Assembly: GCF_001592305.1 (NCBI RefSeq)
Contig: NZ_BCWR01000005.1
Span: 434,001 to 498,000, forward strand
Length of the DNA: 64,000 bases
Source: Hydrogenophaga taeniospiralis CCUG 15921
GTDB lineage: Bacteria; Pseudomonadota; Gammaproteobacteria; Burkholderiales; Burkholderiaceae_C
Direction of reading: 5' to 3'
In this document: one piece after another, positions 9,963 to 20,372 of the stretch
Position numbering within the stretch: position 1 is the stretch's first letter
How the letters are laid out: every line of letters begins with the position of its first letter
Translations under genes and position numbers: made by a program
Notes under the pieces: generated by a model
Seen by the model: the letters and a program-made list of their open reading frames with translations, nothing else
Told to the model about the DNA's origin: nothing
The model's database searches: none

Positions 9963-11282
9963 TTACAAATTCACCGTGAGGCCCAGTTCGCCATCGGAGA
10001 GCGTGGCCCGCAAGGCCTGCCCCGCCCGAGTTTGGGCCACACGGGTGATGGCCAGGCCCTGTGCGTCGGTCAGGAACGCGTAGCCCCGCTCCAGCACCAG
10101 GTGCGGATCGAGCAGACCCAGGGCCGCATCCAGGCGCTGCAGGCGCGCACTGTGCTGCTCCTGCGCCCGCCGCAGGGCCAGTGGCAAGGCGGTTTGCAGG
10201 GACTGCAGCCGGTTTTGCTGACGCTGTGCCGCCAGCAGCAGCCCACGCTGCAGGCGGTGCTGCAGACCCATGAGCCGCTGGTGGTTGTCGTGCAGTCGAC
10301 CCGAGGGCCTGCCCAGGCGTTGAGCGAGCCGGTCCAGCCGCTGCGCGCGCTGGTCGATGGCGCCGTAGGCGGCCTCGGCCAGACGTTCGCCCAGATAGGC
10401 CAGCTCGCCCAGGCGGGCCTCGCGTGTGGGGGCGCACAGCTCGGCCGCGGCCGTGGGGGTGGGCGCGCGCAGGTCGGCCACGAAATCGGCCAGGGTGAAG
10501 TCGGTTTCGTGGCCGACGCCACAGACCACGGGCATGGGCGCCCGCGCCACGGTGCGCACCAGTGTTTCGTCGTTGAACGACCACAGGTCTTCCAGCGAAC
10601 CGCCACCCCGCACCAGCAGCAGCACGGCGCTTTCACCCGTTTGCTCGTGGCGGCGGTAGGCCGTCTGCAGCGCCGCACACAGTTCGGCCGGTGCCTGTGC
10701 GCCCTGCACCGCCGCGGGATACACCACCACAGGCAGGTGCGGCACACGTCGGCGCAGCGCGGTGATGACGTCGCGCAGGGCCGCCGCCCCCAGCGAAGTG
10801 ACCACACCAATGCTGCGCGGCTGGGGCGGCAGCGCCCGTTTGCGGGCCGCATCAAACAGCCCCTCGGCTTCAAGCCGTGCCTTGAGGCGCAGGAATTCCT
10901 CGAACAGTGCCCCCTGGCCGGCAGGCTTGAGGCTGTCCACGATCAGTTGCAGGTCGCCGCGCGGACCGTACACGTCGAGTTTTCCCTGGGCCTCCACCAC
11001 CTGCCCGTCGCGCGGGGCAAAGCTCAGCTGTTCGGCCGAGCGGCGAAACAGGGCACAGCGGACCTGCCCGGTGTCGTCCTTGAGCGAAAAGTAACAATGC
11101 CCGCTGGCCGCACGCGAGAAACCGGAAATCTCGCCACGCACCGCCACCGGGTTGAAGCGCGCGGACAAAGTGTCCGCAATGGCGCGCATGAGCGGCCCAA
11201 CCGCCCAGACACGGCGCGCCGGTGCTGCATCAGAACCTGAAAATGGCTCAGACACAGGGCTCTCCAGACCAAAAGTGTCCAC
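9963..11282 (-). CDS. xseA: Exodeoxyribonuclease VII large subunit
   Basis: A 439-residue large subunit of exonuclease VII, which degrades single-stranded DNA in repair. The N-terminal OB-fold (VAVRGEISGFSRAASGHCYFSLKDD) is followed by the nuclease core with VRGGGSLEDLWSFND and GVGHETDFTLADFVADLRAPTP, then a long Arg/Gln/Leu-rich coiled-coil region and a short beta tail. The start is a GTG at 11282; the first 24 residues are poorly conserved so the exact start is uncertain. The small subunit gene xseB is not in the window. Confidence 0.95.
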   Translation of the reverse strand: MDTFGLESPVSEPFSGSDAAPARRVWAVGPLMRAIADTLSARFNPVAVRGEISGFSRAASGHCYFSLKDDTGQVRCALFRRSAEQLSFAPRDGQVVEAQGKLDVYGPRGDLQLIVDSLKPAGQGALFEEFLRLKARLEAEGLFDAARKRALPPQPRSIGVVTSLGAAALRDVITALRRRVPHLPVVVYPAAVQGAQAPAELCAALQTAYRRHEQTGESAVLLLVRGGGSLEDLWSFNDETLVRTVARAPMPVVCGVGHETDFTLADFVADLRAPTPTAAAELCAPTREARLGELAYLGERLAEAAYGAIDQRAQRLDRLAQRLGRPSGRLHDNHQRLMGLQHRLQRGLLLAAQRQQNRLQSLQTALPLALRRAQEQHSARLQRLDAALGLLDPHLVLERGYAFLTDAQGLAITRVAQTRAGQALRATLSDGELGLTVNL

Positions 11283-11622
11283 AATCCGCGTGATTTCTTG
11301 GGCGGCGACCCGAAAGACCGCGCTCCAACTGGCCCGAACGCCAAGCCCTTGAAATCAAAGCAGTTTCTGCTGCCTGTTTTGTCATCGAATTGTCTGGAGC
11401 GAGGCCTGGTGCGGCTTGAGGGATGGGATGGGGTGGGTTCTTCACAAAGTTATCCACAGAATCTGTGCATCGCGGCAGGCCCGTTCGCAGCGCGATGGTG
11501 GGGTGGCGTTCGCTGGGCTGCGGGGCGCTGGTCTGCACTTGAGCCGACCGCTTTGGAGGCTGAGCCATAATCGCCGGACCGCCCTTCGGCCGCAACGCGT
11601 CGGCCTTTCCTGGAGCCCTGAT
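11283..11622. promoter_or_regulatory. Gap between xseA and exbB with a perfect DnaA box
   Basis: 340 bp between divergent genes, without a convincing gene. TTATCCACA, identical to the high-affinity DnaA box, lies at 11450-11458 and overlaps the perfect palindrome CACAGA-A-TCTGTG at 11455-11467. The exbB ribosome binding site TGGAGC is at 11611-11616. Promoters for both genes should lie here, but no confident -35/-10 pair was assigned. Confidence 0.55.
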
Positions 11623-12264
11623 TTGCTTTCCATCATACAAGCCGCCGGCTGGCCGATCTGGCCATTGATCATCTGTTCCGTGCTGGGCATGGCCCTCGTC
11701 ATCGAGCGCTTCATCAGCCTGAAAACCGCCAAAATCGCCCCGCCCAAACTGCTCGATGAAGCGATCATGGTGTCGCGCAGCGGCATACCCGGCCCGGACG
11801 TGGTCAAGCAGCTGGAACAGAACTCGGTGCTGGGCCATGTGCTCGCCAGCGGGTTCCGCACCTTCAACAGCAACCCGGTGGCCACCGAAGACGATCTGCG
11901 CGCCAACCTCGAGATCGCCGGTCGCCAGGCCGCTGCCAAGCTGCAGCGCTACCTGGGAGCGCTCGCCACCATCGCATCGGCCGCGCCCCTGCTGGGCTTG
12001 CTGGGCACGGTCATCGGCATGATCGAGATCTTCGGCTCGCAGGGCGGCGAAGGCGGCATGGGCGCAATGCCCGGCGGCGGCAACCCCGCCCAGCTGGCGC
12101 ACGGTATCTCGATCGCCCTCTACAACACCGCGTTTGGTCTGATGATCGCCATCCCCGCGCTGATCTTCTGGCGCTATTTCCGGGCCCGGGTGGACGACTA
12201 CCTGCTGGCCATGGAGCTGGCGGCCGAGCGCTTTGTGCGGCATTTGTTGAGCCTGCGCAAATGA
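11623..12264 (+). CDS. exbB: MotA/TolQ/ExbB proton channel family protein
   Basis: A 213-residue inner-membrane protein with three membrane segments: about residues 10-28, and a pair in the second half (LATIASAAPLLGLLGTVIGMI and SIALYNTAFGLMIAIPALIF). This is the ExbB/TolQ layout of a proton-driven energiser. The start is a TTG at 11623 (reads LLSIIQAAG) because GGAG lies 7 nt upstream and residues further upstream are not conserved. It overlaps exbD by 4 bp (ATGA). The position ahead of lpxK is conserved in betaproteobacteria. Without tonB here, it may power outer-membrane uptake or another envelope process. Confidence 0.9.
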   Translation: MLSIIQAAGWPIWPLIICSVLGMALVIERFISLKTAKIAPPKLLDEAIMVSRSGIPGPDVVKQLEQNSVLGHVLASGFRTFNSNPVATEDDLRANLEIAGRQAAAKLQRYLGALATIASAAPLLGLLGTVIGMIEIFGSQGGEGGMGAMPGGGNPAQLAHGISIALYNTAFGLMIAIPALIFWRYFRARVDDYLLAMELAAERFVRHLLSLRK

Positions 12265-12701
12265 ACTTTCGACCCGGTTCCCGTGACGAGCCCGAGATCA
12301 ACCTGATCCCGTTCATCGACGTTCTGCTGGTGGTGCTCATTTTCCTGATGCTCACCACCACCTACAGCAAGTTCACCGAGCTGCAGGTCAACCTGCCGGT
12401 GGCCGACGCGCAGGCGCAGCGCGAGAACCCCCAGGAAGTGATCGTCTCGGTCAGCAACGATGGGCGCTACTCGATCAACAAACAGCTGCTCGAAGGCAGT
12501 GGGGTCGAGATGCTCACGCGCGCGCTGTCGCTGTCCGCTCAGGACAACCGCGAGGTGGTGGTGGTCATCAGCGCCGATGCAGCGGCCACCCACCAGTCCG
12601 TCATCAACGTGATGGACGCCGCACGACGCGCAGGCCTGGTGCAGATCACCTTTGCCACCCAGCAGTCATCGGGTGGCAAGGCCGCCCGCGGCAAGTCCTG
12701 A
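12261..12701 (+). CDS. exbD: ExbD/TolR family biopolymer transport protein
   Basis: A 146-residue protein with one N-terminal membrane helix ([16 protein letters not shown]) containing the conserved Asp that carries protons in ExbD/TolR, and a periplasmic domain ([36 protein letters not shown]). It overlaps the exbB end by 4 bp, so the two are translationally coupled and form the stator complex. lpxK follows 14 bp later. Confidence 0.93.
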   Translation: MNFRPGSRDEPEINLIPFIDVLLVVLIFLMLTTTYSKFTELQVNLPVADAQAQRENPQEVIVSVSNDGRYSINKQLLEGSGVEMLTRALSLSAQDNREVVVVISADAAATHQSVINVMDAARRAGLVQITFATQQSSGGKAARGKS

Positions 12702-12715
12702 ACCCTTCTCCCCAC

Positions 12716-13792
12716 ATGAACCCCGGGCCAGCCGACCGGCAAGCGCGCTGGCTGGCCACGGCCCAGGAGCGTGGTCCTCGGGCCAGGCTGCTGTGGCCGC
12801 TCTCGCTGCTGTACCGCATGCTTACGGACCTGCGGCGCCGGCTGTACGTCATTGGCGTCTTCAAAACCCGGCGCCTGCCCGTTGCGGTGGTCGTGGTGGG
12901 CAATGTGGTCGTGGGCGGTGCGGGCAAAACCCCCACGGTGATCGCGCTGGTGCAGCAGCTGCGCGCACTCGGCTGGCAGCCGGGTGTGATCTCACGCGGC
13001 TATGGCCGCCGCAGCGAAAAGGTGACCGAGGTCGGCCCAGACACGCCCGCAGCGGACAGCGGCGACGAACCTGCGCTGATCCGCCGCGCCACCGGGGTGC
13101 CGGTTTTCGTGGCCAGGCGCCGGATCGACGCTGCGCAGGCGCTGCTCGCGGCGCACCCGCAGGTGAATGTGCTGCTCTGCGACGATGGACTGCAGCACCT
13201 GGCACTGGCGCGCGATCTGAGCATCGCAGTGTTTGACGAACGCGGCACCGGCAACGGCTGGCTGCTGCCCGCCGGGCTGTTGCGCGAGCCATGGCCCCCG
13301 GCTCCTGGCACACCGTTCAGCCCCGACCTGGTGCTGATTCAACACAGGCAGGACCGCGCCGCCCCCGTGGTCCCATCGGCTGCGGGTGTGCCCGTGTTCC
13401 ATGCGGTGCGCCGCCTGGCGGACCACGCCGTGGGCGTTGGCGGTGAGCGCATCGCCCTCGAAGCACTTCAAGGCAAGGCCCTGACCGCCGTGGCCGGCAT
13501 TGCCCGACCCGCGGTGTTCTTTGACATGCTGCGCGCCCGAGGCCTCACGCTGGCGCGCGAAGTGGCGCTGCCCGATCATGCGGATCAGGCGGTCTATGAA
13601 GCCCTGCTGGCGTCCCCCACCACCACGGTGGTATGCACCGAGAAGGATTCGGTCAAGCTGTTCGCCCTGCACCCCGACGGCGGAGCCGCAGGCTCGGTCG
13701 ATGCCTGGGCGGTGCCGCTGGAGCTCGTGCCCGAAGCGGCGTTTTTTACCGCCGTCGGTGAGCGCCTGGCCGCCCTGAAAAACCGCCGCTGA
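12716..13792 (+). CDS. lpxK: Tetraacyldisaccharide 4'-kinase
   Basis: A 358-residue kinase that phosphorylates the 4' position of the lipid A disaccharide precursor at the inner membrane. Features: an amphipathic N-terminal membrane-association helix, Walker [41 protein letters not shown] and the C-terminal [12 protein letters not shown]. The length is a little above the usual 330 residues. It lies in a run with exbBD upstream and a Trm112-like gene and kdsB downstream, a grouping of lipopolysaccharide synthesis genes. Confidence 0.95.
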   Translation: MNPGPADRQARWLATAQERGPRARLLWPLSLLYRMLTDLRRRLYVIGVFKTRRLPVAVVVVGNVVVGGAGKTPTVIALVQQLRALGWQPGVISRGYGRRSEKVTEVGPDTPAADSGDEPALIRRATGVPVFVARRRIDAAQALLAAHPQVNVLLCDDGLQHLALARDLSIAVFDERGTGNGWLLPAGLLREPWPPAPGTPFSPDLVLIQHRQDRAAPVVPSAAGVPVFHAVRRLADHAVGVGGERIALEALQGKALTAVAGIARPAVFFDMLRARGLTLAREVALPDHADQAVYEALLASPTTTVVCTEKDSVKLFALHPDGGAAGSVDAWAVPLELVPEAAFFTAVGERLAALKNRR

Positions 13793-13829
13793 GACGCATG
13801 GCCCGTGCCGGCCCGACTATCATCGCGGC

Positions 13830-14036
13830 ATGGACACCAAACTGCTTGAACTGCTGGTCTGCCCGGTCACCAAAGGCCCGCTGATCTACGACCGCGAGAA
13901 ACAGGAACTGCTCTCGCGCAGCGCGCGTCTGGCCTATCCTGTACGCGATGGCATCCCTATCCTGCTCGAACACGTGGCCCGTACCCTGACCGAGGAAGAA
14001 GCGGCCCGCCCACCGGCACCCGCGCCGCTTCCATGA
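13830..14036 (+). CDS. Trm112/YcaR family protein
   Basis: A 68-residue protein of the Trm112-like family: [18 protein letters not shown] and [17 protein letters not shown] are the two conserved blocks. Bacterial members sit almost always between lpxK and kdsB, as here. The role is not settled; the eukaryotic relative activates methyltransferases. Its stop overlaps the start of kdsB by 4 bp, so the two are co-translated. Confidence 0.92.
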   Translation: MDTKLLELLVCPVTKGPLIYDREKQELLSRSARLAYPVRDGIPILLEHVARTLTEEEAARPPAPAPLP

Positions 14037-14827
14037 GCCGCCCCGCCGAGAACACGGGCTTCACCGTCCTGATCCCGGCCCGGCTGTCGTCGAGCCGCTT
14101 GCCCGACAAACCCCTGGCCGACATCGCGGGCCTGCCCATGGTGGTGCGCGTGGCCCAACGCGCGCGGCTGAGCCACGCCACCCGCTGCGTGGTGGCCGCG
14201 GACGATGCCCGCATCGTGCAGGCCTGTGAAGCCCATGGCATCCCGGTCCTGCTGACCCGCACCGATCACCCTTCGGGCAGCGACCGCCTGGCCGAAGCCT
14301 GCACCCTGCTCGGCATGGCCGACGATGAGACGGTGGTCAATGTGCAGGGCGACGAACCGTTGATCGAGCCCGCGCTGATCAACGCGGTGGCGGCGGAGCT
14401 CCAGCGCCGCCCCGACTGCGTCATGAGCACCGCCGCGCACCCGGTGGACAGCATGGCCGACTTCCTCAACCCCAATGTGGTCAAGGTGGTGCTGGACCGG
14501 GCCCAGACTGCGCTGTACTTCAGCCGGGCACCCATCGCCTGGTGGCGCGACGGCATGGCGGCGCTGGATGGGGCGGCACCGAGCAACACACTCCCCTCGC
14601 CAGCGCCGTTGCGCCACATTGGCATCTATGGGTACCGCGCCGGTTTTCTGCGCCGATTCCCCAGGCTGGAACCCGCCCCACTGGAAATCACGGAGTCGCT
14701 GGAACAGCTGCGCGTGCTCTGGCATGGTGAACGCATTGCGGTGCATCTGAGCCCGGTGGCACCCGGCCCCGGCGTGGACACCCCACAGGACCTGGAACGG
14801 GTCCGCGCACTGCTGGGCGCACGCTGA
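14033..14827 (+). CDS. kdsB: 3-deoxy-manno-octulosonate cytidylyltransferase
   Basis: A 264-residue enzyme that makes CMP-KDO for lipopolysaccharide core assembly. The N-terminal nucleotide-binding signature [21 protein letters not shown] (read across a short stretch), the [12 protein letters not shown] motif and the C-terminal [12 protein letters not shown] and ESLEQLR blocks are diagnostic. It starts within the stop of the Trm112-like gene. Confidence 0.95.
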   Translation: MSRPAENTGFTVLIPARLSSSRLPDKPLADIAGLPMVVRVAQRARLSHATRCVVAADDARIVQACEAHGIPVLLTRTDHPSGSDRLAEACTLLGMADDETVVNVQGDEPLIEPALINAVAAELQRRPDCVMSTAAHPVDSMADFLNPNVVKVVLDRAQTALYFSRAPIAWWRDGMAALDGAAPSNTLPSPAPLRHIGIYGYRAGFLRRFPRLEPAPLEITESLEQLRVLWHGERIAVHLSPVAPGPGVDTPQDLERVRALLGAR

Positions 14828-14961
14828 TTTCACTCTCAAATCCGGCCTTCTGGCTGTAAGCCAGCGCCCGGGATGCCCGTGCTATCCTCGACCGGTCGCC
14901 CCCGGCTCCCGGCCCAGGGGGCCGCCACGAGAGACACGTGGCCTCCGCATTGAAACTCTGA

Positions 14962-15630
<669 letters not shown>

Positions 15631-15650
15631 GCCCACCGCCACCCACCCCA

Positions 15651-15675
15651 AGCCCGGCCCGATGCCGGGCTTTTT
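15651..15675 (+). terminator. Terminator after adk
   Basis: Arms AGCCCGGC (15651-15658) and GCCGGGCT (15664-15671) with a 5-nt loop, followed by a T run. Confidence 0.9.
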
Positions 15676-15720
15676 GTTGTCCGCTCACTTTTTTATCCGT
15701 TGCTTGCAAAGACGTTGAAA

Positions 15721-15755
15721 CTGGTTAAAAATACAGCCACTGGATAAGAAGACAG
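15721..15755 (+). promoter_or_regulatory. Two tandem LexA (SOS) boxes upstream of lexA
   Basis: Two CTGG-N8-ACAG sites, CTGGTTAAAAATACAG (15721-15736) and CTGGATAAGAAGACAG (15740-15755), lie 19 bp apart start to start. Both deviate from the CTGT-N8-ACAG consensus at the same base of the left arm. Their location 92-126 bp before the lexA start suits autorepression by LexA. Confidence 0.8.
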
Positions 15756-15846
15756 TCCCGCCCGGCGCCATTCATGCCGGAGCTGCTTTCCGCCCCCTTT
15801 GCTGCACGCTCCTGGCAGCGCCCGACGCCCCTACAAGAGGTATTCC

Positions 15847-16533
15847 ATGATCGAGTCCGCGTTCTACCCGCCCAAGCTCACGGCCCGCCAGCAACAGATT
15901 CTGGAACTCATCCAGAGCGCCATTGCCCGCACCGGCGCGCCACCCACCCGGGCCGAAATCGCCACGGAGCTGGGATTCAAGTCGGCGAATGCGGCCGAAG
16001 AGCATCTGCAGGCGCTGGCGCGCAAAGGTGTGATCGAGCTGGTCAGCGGCACTTCGCGCGGTATCCGGCTGCGCAGCGAAGACCTCCAGTCCATCAACGA
16101 GTCGCGTGGGCGCCAGTTGACGCTGCCCTTGCCCAGCCTGACGCAGTTGATGTTGCCCCTGGTGGGCCGTGTGGCGGCGGGCTCACCCATCCTGGCCCAG
16201 GAACACGTGGATCAAACCTACCACGTCGAACGCAGCCTGTTTCAGCACACACCCGACTACCTGCTCAAGGTGCGTGGCATGTCCATGCGCGACGTGGGCA
16301 TCATCGACGGTGACCTGCTCGCCGTACAGGCCACCAAAGAAGCCAAAAATGGCCAGATCGTGGTGGCCCGGCTGGGCGACGATGTGACTGTCAAGCGCTT
16401 CATGCGGCGCCAGCATCTGATCGAACTGCACGCCGAAAACCCGGACTACAAGACCATCGTGGTCGAACCGGGCGAACCTTTTGAGATCGAGGGCCTGGCC
16501 GTCGGACTGATCCGCAACAGCTTCCAGATCTGA
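15847..16533 (+). CDS. lexA: SOS-response repressor LexA
   Basis: A 228-residue repressor that self-cleaves when RecA is active. It has an N-terminal winged helix ([34 protein letters not shown]), the cleavage site Ala111-Gly112 in GRVAAGSP, catalytic Ser146 in GMSM and Lys183 in VTVKRF. The start at ATG 15847 has AAGAGG 8 nt upstream; a longer open frame begins at 15799 but has no homology. Tandem SOS boxes upstream point to autoregulation. Confidence 0.97.
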   Translation: MIESAFYPPKLTARQQQILELIQSAIARTGAPPTRAEIATELGFKSANAAEEHLQALARKGVIELVSGTSRGIRLRSEDLQSINESRGRQLTLPLPSLTQLMLPLVGRVAAGSPILAQEHVDQTYHVERSLFQHTPDYLLKVRGMSMRDVGIIDGDLLAVQATKEAKNGQIVVARLGDDVTVKRFMRRQHLIELHAENPDYKTIVVEPGEPFEIEGLAVGLIRNSFQI

Positions 16534-16670
16534 CCCACCGGGTCCATGTCGCCTCAGCAGGTGGCGGGCGTTTGGTCGGGCTCGTGCATGTTCACTGGCC
16601 CGACACATCCCTGCGCTGGCGACCCCATTCGCAATCCTGCCTGTGTTCAACCCCTTTTTTGGAGTTACGC

Positions 16671-17051
16671 ATGGGAATCCGCTTCACCACCAACACCTGG
16701 CGCGCACCGTTGCAGTTGATCGACTGCTGGTTGCCCGCCGCCCCGCAACGCCCAACCACACCGCGCATCATGTCGCAGGTGGTGCGGCATTTCACCCGTG
16801 CAGGCTGGCTGGGTCGCACCATTGATGTCTCGACCCCCTCCGCCAACAACAGCATGGCCACCGGCAACAGAGCCATTCAGCCGCCAGCCGCCCACCGGGC
16901 CTGTCATGTGCGTGTGCTGCGTTCGGACGAAGCATCCGCCAGCGACCGCAGTGGTCCGCGTCTGGTGATCTCGGGCCGCATCAACGATGTTTGTGCCGAA
17001 CTGGACCGGCTGGCCGCGTTGGAGCATCTAGCCGAGGCCCGGCATACCTGA
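16671..17051 (+). CDS. Conserved hypothetical protein downstream of lexA
   Basis: A 126-residue protein with no recognised domain. The start at ATG 16671 has GGAG 6 nt upstream, which decides it over an earlier in-frame ATG. The N-terminal half is rich in Pro, Thr, Ser and Asn and looks unstructured; the C-terminal part (GPRLVISGRINDVCAELDRLAALE) looks folded and is the type of tail seen in small uncharacterised Comamonadaceae proteins. It could be co-transcribed with lexA, 137 bp upstream. Confidence 0.65.
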   Translation: MGIRFTTNTWRAPLQLIDCWLPAAPQRPTTPRIMSQVVRHFTRAGWLGRTIDVSTPSANNSMATGNRAIQPPAAHRACHVRVLRSDEASASDRSGPRLVISGRINDVCAELDRLAALEHLAEARHT

Positions 17052-17166
17052 ACCTTGATTGGCCCTGGCCCCGATCAACAGCGCATCCTCGCCGTCTTGA
17101 TCGGGGTTGGTTCGCAGGGCCAGTCCCGGTGCGGGGGCGCCTGACCATGCGGGCACAATAGCCCCC

Positions 17167-18174
17167 ATGAATATTGTGATTCTTGACGACTACCAGGACG
17201 TGGTCCGCAAGCTGCGTTGCGCCGAAAAGCTCGAGGCCTATCCGGCCAAGGTCTTCACCAACACCGTCAAAGGCGTGGGTCAGTTGTCCATCCGTTTGCG
17301 CGACGCTGACGTGCTGGTGCTGATCCGGGAGCGAACCCAGATCACCCGACAGCTCGTCGAGAAGTTGCCCAAGCTCAAGCTCATCGCGCAAACCGGTCGC
17401 GTCGGCGGGCACATCGACGTCAATGCCTGCACCGAACGGGGCATTGCCGTTGCCGAGGGCGTGGGCGCACCCTTTGCCACGGCCGAGCTGACCTGGGCCC
17501 TGATCATGGCCTCCATGCGGCGCATTCCCCAGTACGTGGCCAACCTCAAACATGGTGCCTGGCAACAGGCCGGCCTGAAGTCGTCGTCCATGCCCGTGAA
17601 CTTCGGCGTGGGCATGGTGCTCAGGGGCAAGACCCTGGGTGTCTGGAGCTACGGTCGCATTGGTCAACTGGTGGCCGGATACGGTCGGGCTTTTGGCATG
17701 CGGGTGATCGTGTGGGGCAGCGAAGCCTCCAGGCAGCGGGCCTCGGCCGATGGTTACGAGATCGCGAAAGACAAGATCGACCTCTTCGAGTCTTCCGACG
17801 TGCTGTCACTGCATCTTCGCCTGGGTGAGACCAACGCATGCAGCGTCACGCTGGAGGATCTTTCCCGCATGAAGCCGACCTCGTTGCTGGTGAACACCTC
17901 TCGTGCCGAGCTTCTGGAACCCGAGGCTCTGCTGGCGGCCCTGAACCGTGGTCGCCCGGGCATGGCCGCCGTGGATGTGTTCGAGTCCGAACCGATCCTT
18001 CAGGGCCATGCTTTGCTGCGTCTGGAGAACTGCATCTGCACGCCACACATCGGCTATGTCGAGCAGGAGAGCTATGAAACCTATTTCTCGTCCGCGTTTG
18101 ACAACGTGGTCAATTACATCAAAGGCACGCCGACCAACATCGTCAATCCGGGGGCGCTGCAGGTGCGCCGCTGA
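17167..18174 (+). CDS. D-2-hydroxyacid dehydrogenase family protein
   Basis: A 335-residue NAD-dependent oxidoreductase of the D-2-hydroxyacid (phosphoglycerate dehydrogenase-like) family. The Rossmann motif is LGVWSYGRIG, atypical because the first variable positions of GxGxxG are bulky (Trp, Ser, Tyr). The catalytic Arg (VNTSRAELL), Glu (DVFESEPI) and His (CTPHIGYVEQ) are present. The substrate is not evident. The ATG at 17167 gives the natural N-terminus MNIVILDDYQDVV; the frame extends further upstream without homology. It ends at a strong terminator. Confidence 0.88.
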   Translation: MNIVILDDYQDVVRKLRCAEKLEAYPAKVFTNTVKGVGQLSIRLRDADVLVLIRERTQITRQLVEKLPKLKLIAQTGRVGGHIDVNACTERGIAVAEGVGAPFATAELTWALIMASMRRIPQYVANLKHGAWQQAGLKSSSMPVNFGVGMVLRGKTLGVWSYGRIGQLVAGYGRAFGMRVIVWGSEASRQRASADGYEIAKDKIDLFESSDVLSLHLRLGETNACSVTLEDLSRMKPTSLLVNTSRAELLEPEALLAALNRGRPGMAAVDVFESEPILQGHALLRLENCICTPHIGYVEQESYETYFSSAFDNVVNYIKGTPTNIVNPGALQVRR

Positions 18175-18208
18175 AACATCGAAAAGCCCTGGGATTCCCT
18201 CGTGACAC

Positions 18209-18238
18209 AAAAAACGCCGGATCGATCCGGCGTTTTTT
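18209..18238. terminator. Bidirectional terminator between hydroxyacid dehydrogenase and FimV genes
   Basis: Perfect inverted repeat AAAAAACGCCGGAT-CG-ATCCGGCGTTTTTT between convergent genes. Confidence 0.92.
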
Positions 18239-18244
18239 CTGACG

Positions 18245-20296
18245 TCACTTCTTCGGGTCGGCCGGTTTGTTCTGCGACTCGCCATCGGGGGGCATGAAGT
18301 CCAGCACCTCGAAGTCGATCAGATTGCCCTCGGCCATCGTGAACGAGGGTTTGCCCGGCGCAGGAACGGATGGCGCGGAAGGCTCCACCGGCACGGCCAC
18401 TTCAGGCAACGACGCTTCGAAGGCGGACATTTCCGCCAGTTCGTCCAGATCCACATCCAGCCCCAGGCGAGGTGAGACCGGTGGCATCAGATCCAATGGT
18501 TCGGTCTGACGCCCGGACGCAGCCGCCTCGGCCACCGATGTGGCCAGCGCCTTGCTACCGGCGGCTTTGAGCGGTTGCATGGCTGTGTGCTGAAAACCGT
18601 TGGCAGGTTTGGGTGATTCCGAGTCGTGCTGGATCATTTCCTTGGCAATCGCATGCAGCAGCAGCAATTCGCGATAGGCTTCCAGATCGAAGACCTCGGC
18701 TTCCGTGTCGTTGTGCTCTTTGAAGATCGACTGCTCGATCACCTCCAGCACCTTGGGGCCAGGCCACAGCGCCTGGATACGGCTGAACGCCGCCTCATAA
18801 GCTTCCAGGCCACGGCTTTCATCGGTGTACTGATCAAATGGCGGCGCACCGGCGTTGAAAATGCGGTTGAACTCTTCACGCAGCGCTTCGTAGTCGTTGC
18901 GGCGGTTGAGCTTGTGATAGAGCTTGAACAAATCCAGATAAGCCAGTGCGCTGGGCTCCTGGCTCTCGGCCAAGTGATGACGCAACACCTGGATGGCCTG
19001 CTCGACTTCCCCCAGGGAGACGAAGAAATCGGCTTGTTGCTGCACGTCGAACAGCTCTTCGGTCGCCACCGAACGCGAAACACCGATCAGACTCGGTGCG
19101 AACTCGCGTTTGTCCTTCGGGGGCAGTCCCGGCACGCTTTCAACACCCACCTCGGACAGCGGGCTGTATTCATCGAACGAGGACTCCCGGTCAAGATTCA
19201 GATCGATGTCCAGAGCCCCGGCCCTGGGTACGCCCGAGCGCACCACCGGTCGTTTTTCGGCTTTGCTGGAGGCGCTGGGGGCCCACCAGGCTCGGGAAGC
19301 ATCGGAATCCGTGACCTGCGGACCCTTGCGCCGCCACACCACGAACAATGCCAGCAAGGCCAGCAACAACAAGGCGCCGAGCAGGTACACCAGCCAGTTC
19401 AGGTAGCGCTGGGAACGGGCCTGTTCCAGGCGGGCATTGAGTTCGCTGATGACCGCGTTGTTCCGGACTTCCTCCTCACGCAACCCCTTGGACTCGGCCT
19501 CCAGCACTGCCATCTTCTGGGCATCGCGCAGGATCTCTTCCGGCGACGCATTGATGGCTTTCCACAGCAAGCCGGCTGCGGCACGCTCTTCTTCCGATGT
19601 GGTCGGCTCGCTGAGCAGGGAGGGTGAGAGTCTGAGCACCGGATCGCGCTCGATGTTCAGGCTCAGATCCAGGGGATCGAGTTGCAGACGCGGCCCGGTA
19701 GGTCGTGCGGGTTCCGCCGGTCGACGCACCACGCTCGGAGGGCGTGGTCGGACCGGTCTAGCGCCAGATGGGCTGGGACTGGTCGCCCTCGCTGCCGCAT
19801 CCGGACGCTTCGCAGGAGCCGCCGGTGCCGCTGCCCCCCCTTGGCCGCCAGTGGCCGAGGATGCTGGCGGCAAGGCCATGGTGCCGGTCCCCGTCGCTGG
19901 CGGGCTCGGCTCAGCCGATCTGGCCGGCTCGCTGATCAGGTCGGCCAGCAGGACGTAGCGGCGTGTGAATGGCGTGCCGCAGCCCGCCCGCACCAGGATC
20001 GTGACAATCGGTTCGGTGACCGGCTCGCTCGACTGGATGCGCACCGAAGCTCCGGCGTCGGGGGCGGATCTCTGAGGGGTGCTGCGCACTGCCCCGGCGG
20101 CGACCCGGGTGTCGCCGTACAGCACTTCGGCCTGTATGCACTGAGCGTCAATATCCTCCCCGGGGCTCAGCAGCGCTTGCACGCGCACGTCCAGCGGGCG
20201 CCCGATCACGGCTGCCCCACTGTGCCTCCCCAACGTTACCGCCGAACTGCTCAAAGCAGTTGATAGCAAAATACAGGCTGTCCAGATCTGGCGCAC
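18245..20296 (-). CDS. FimV-like envelope protein
   Basis: A 683-residue protein laid out like FimV of type IV pilus and polarity systems: signal peptide (ACILLSTALSSSAV), an N-terminal FimV domain (LGRHSGAAVIGRPLDVRVQA, IDAQCIQAEVLYGD), a Pro/Ala/Arg-rich linker (about 125-195), a coiled coil (about 260-298), one membrane helix (NWLVYLLGALLLLALLALFVV), and a cytoplasmic acidic tail with a helical-repeat stretch (EQAIQVLRHHLAESQEP). FimV anchors to peptidoglycan and organises type IV pili and twitching. The usual C-terminal FimV segment is not evident. The start is a GTG and slightly uncertain. No pilus genes adjoin. Confidence 0.75.
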   Translation of the reverse strand: MRQIWTACILLSTALSSSAVTLGRHSGAAVIGRPLDVRVQALLSPGEDIDAQCIQAEVLYGDTRVAAGAVRSTPQRSAPDAGASVRIQSSEPVTEPIVTILVRAGCGTPFTRRYVLLADLISEPARSAEPSPPATGTGTMALPPASSATGGQGGAAAPAAPAKRPDAAARATSPSPSGARPVRPRPPSVVRRPAEPARPTGPRLQLDPLDLSLNIERDPVLRLSPSLLSEPTTSEEERAAAGLLWKAINASPEEILRDAQKMAVLEAESKGLREEEVRNNAVISELNARLEQARSQRYLNWLVYLLGALLLLALLALFVVWRRKGPQVTDSDASRAWWAPSASSKAEKRPVVRSGVPRAGALDIDLNLDRESSFDEYSPLSEVGVESVPGLPPKDKREFAPSLIGVSRSVATEELFDVQQQADFFVSLGEVEQAIQVLRHHLAESQEPSALAYLDLFKLYHKLNRRNDYEALREEFNRIFNAGAPPFDQYTDESRGLEAYEAAFSRIQALWPGPKVLEVIEQSIFKEHNDTEAEVFDLEAYRELLLLHAIAKEMIQHDSESPKPANGFQHTAMQPLKAAGSKALATSVAEAAASGRQTEPLDLMPPVSPRLGLDVDLDELAEMSAFEASLPEVAVPVEPSAPSVPAPGKPSFTMAEGNLIDFEVLDFMPPDGESQNKPADPKK

Positions 20297-20372
20297 GTCA
20301 GAGACCCTTCATTTCTTTGTCGGAACATTCTGTCATAGCTTGCCGCTGTTTCGCCTTAAATAATACTTTCAT

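Noticed and set aside
9342-11240. A 632-codon plus-strand frame across sodB and xseA
   Set aside because: It spans two well-recognised genes on the other strand and is compositionally typical of a shadow frame.
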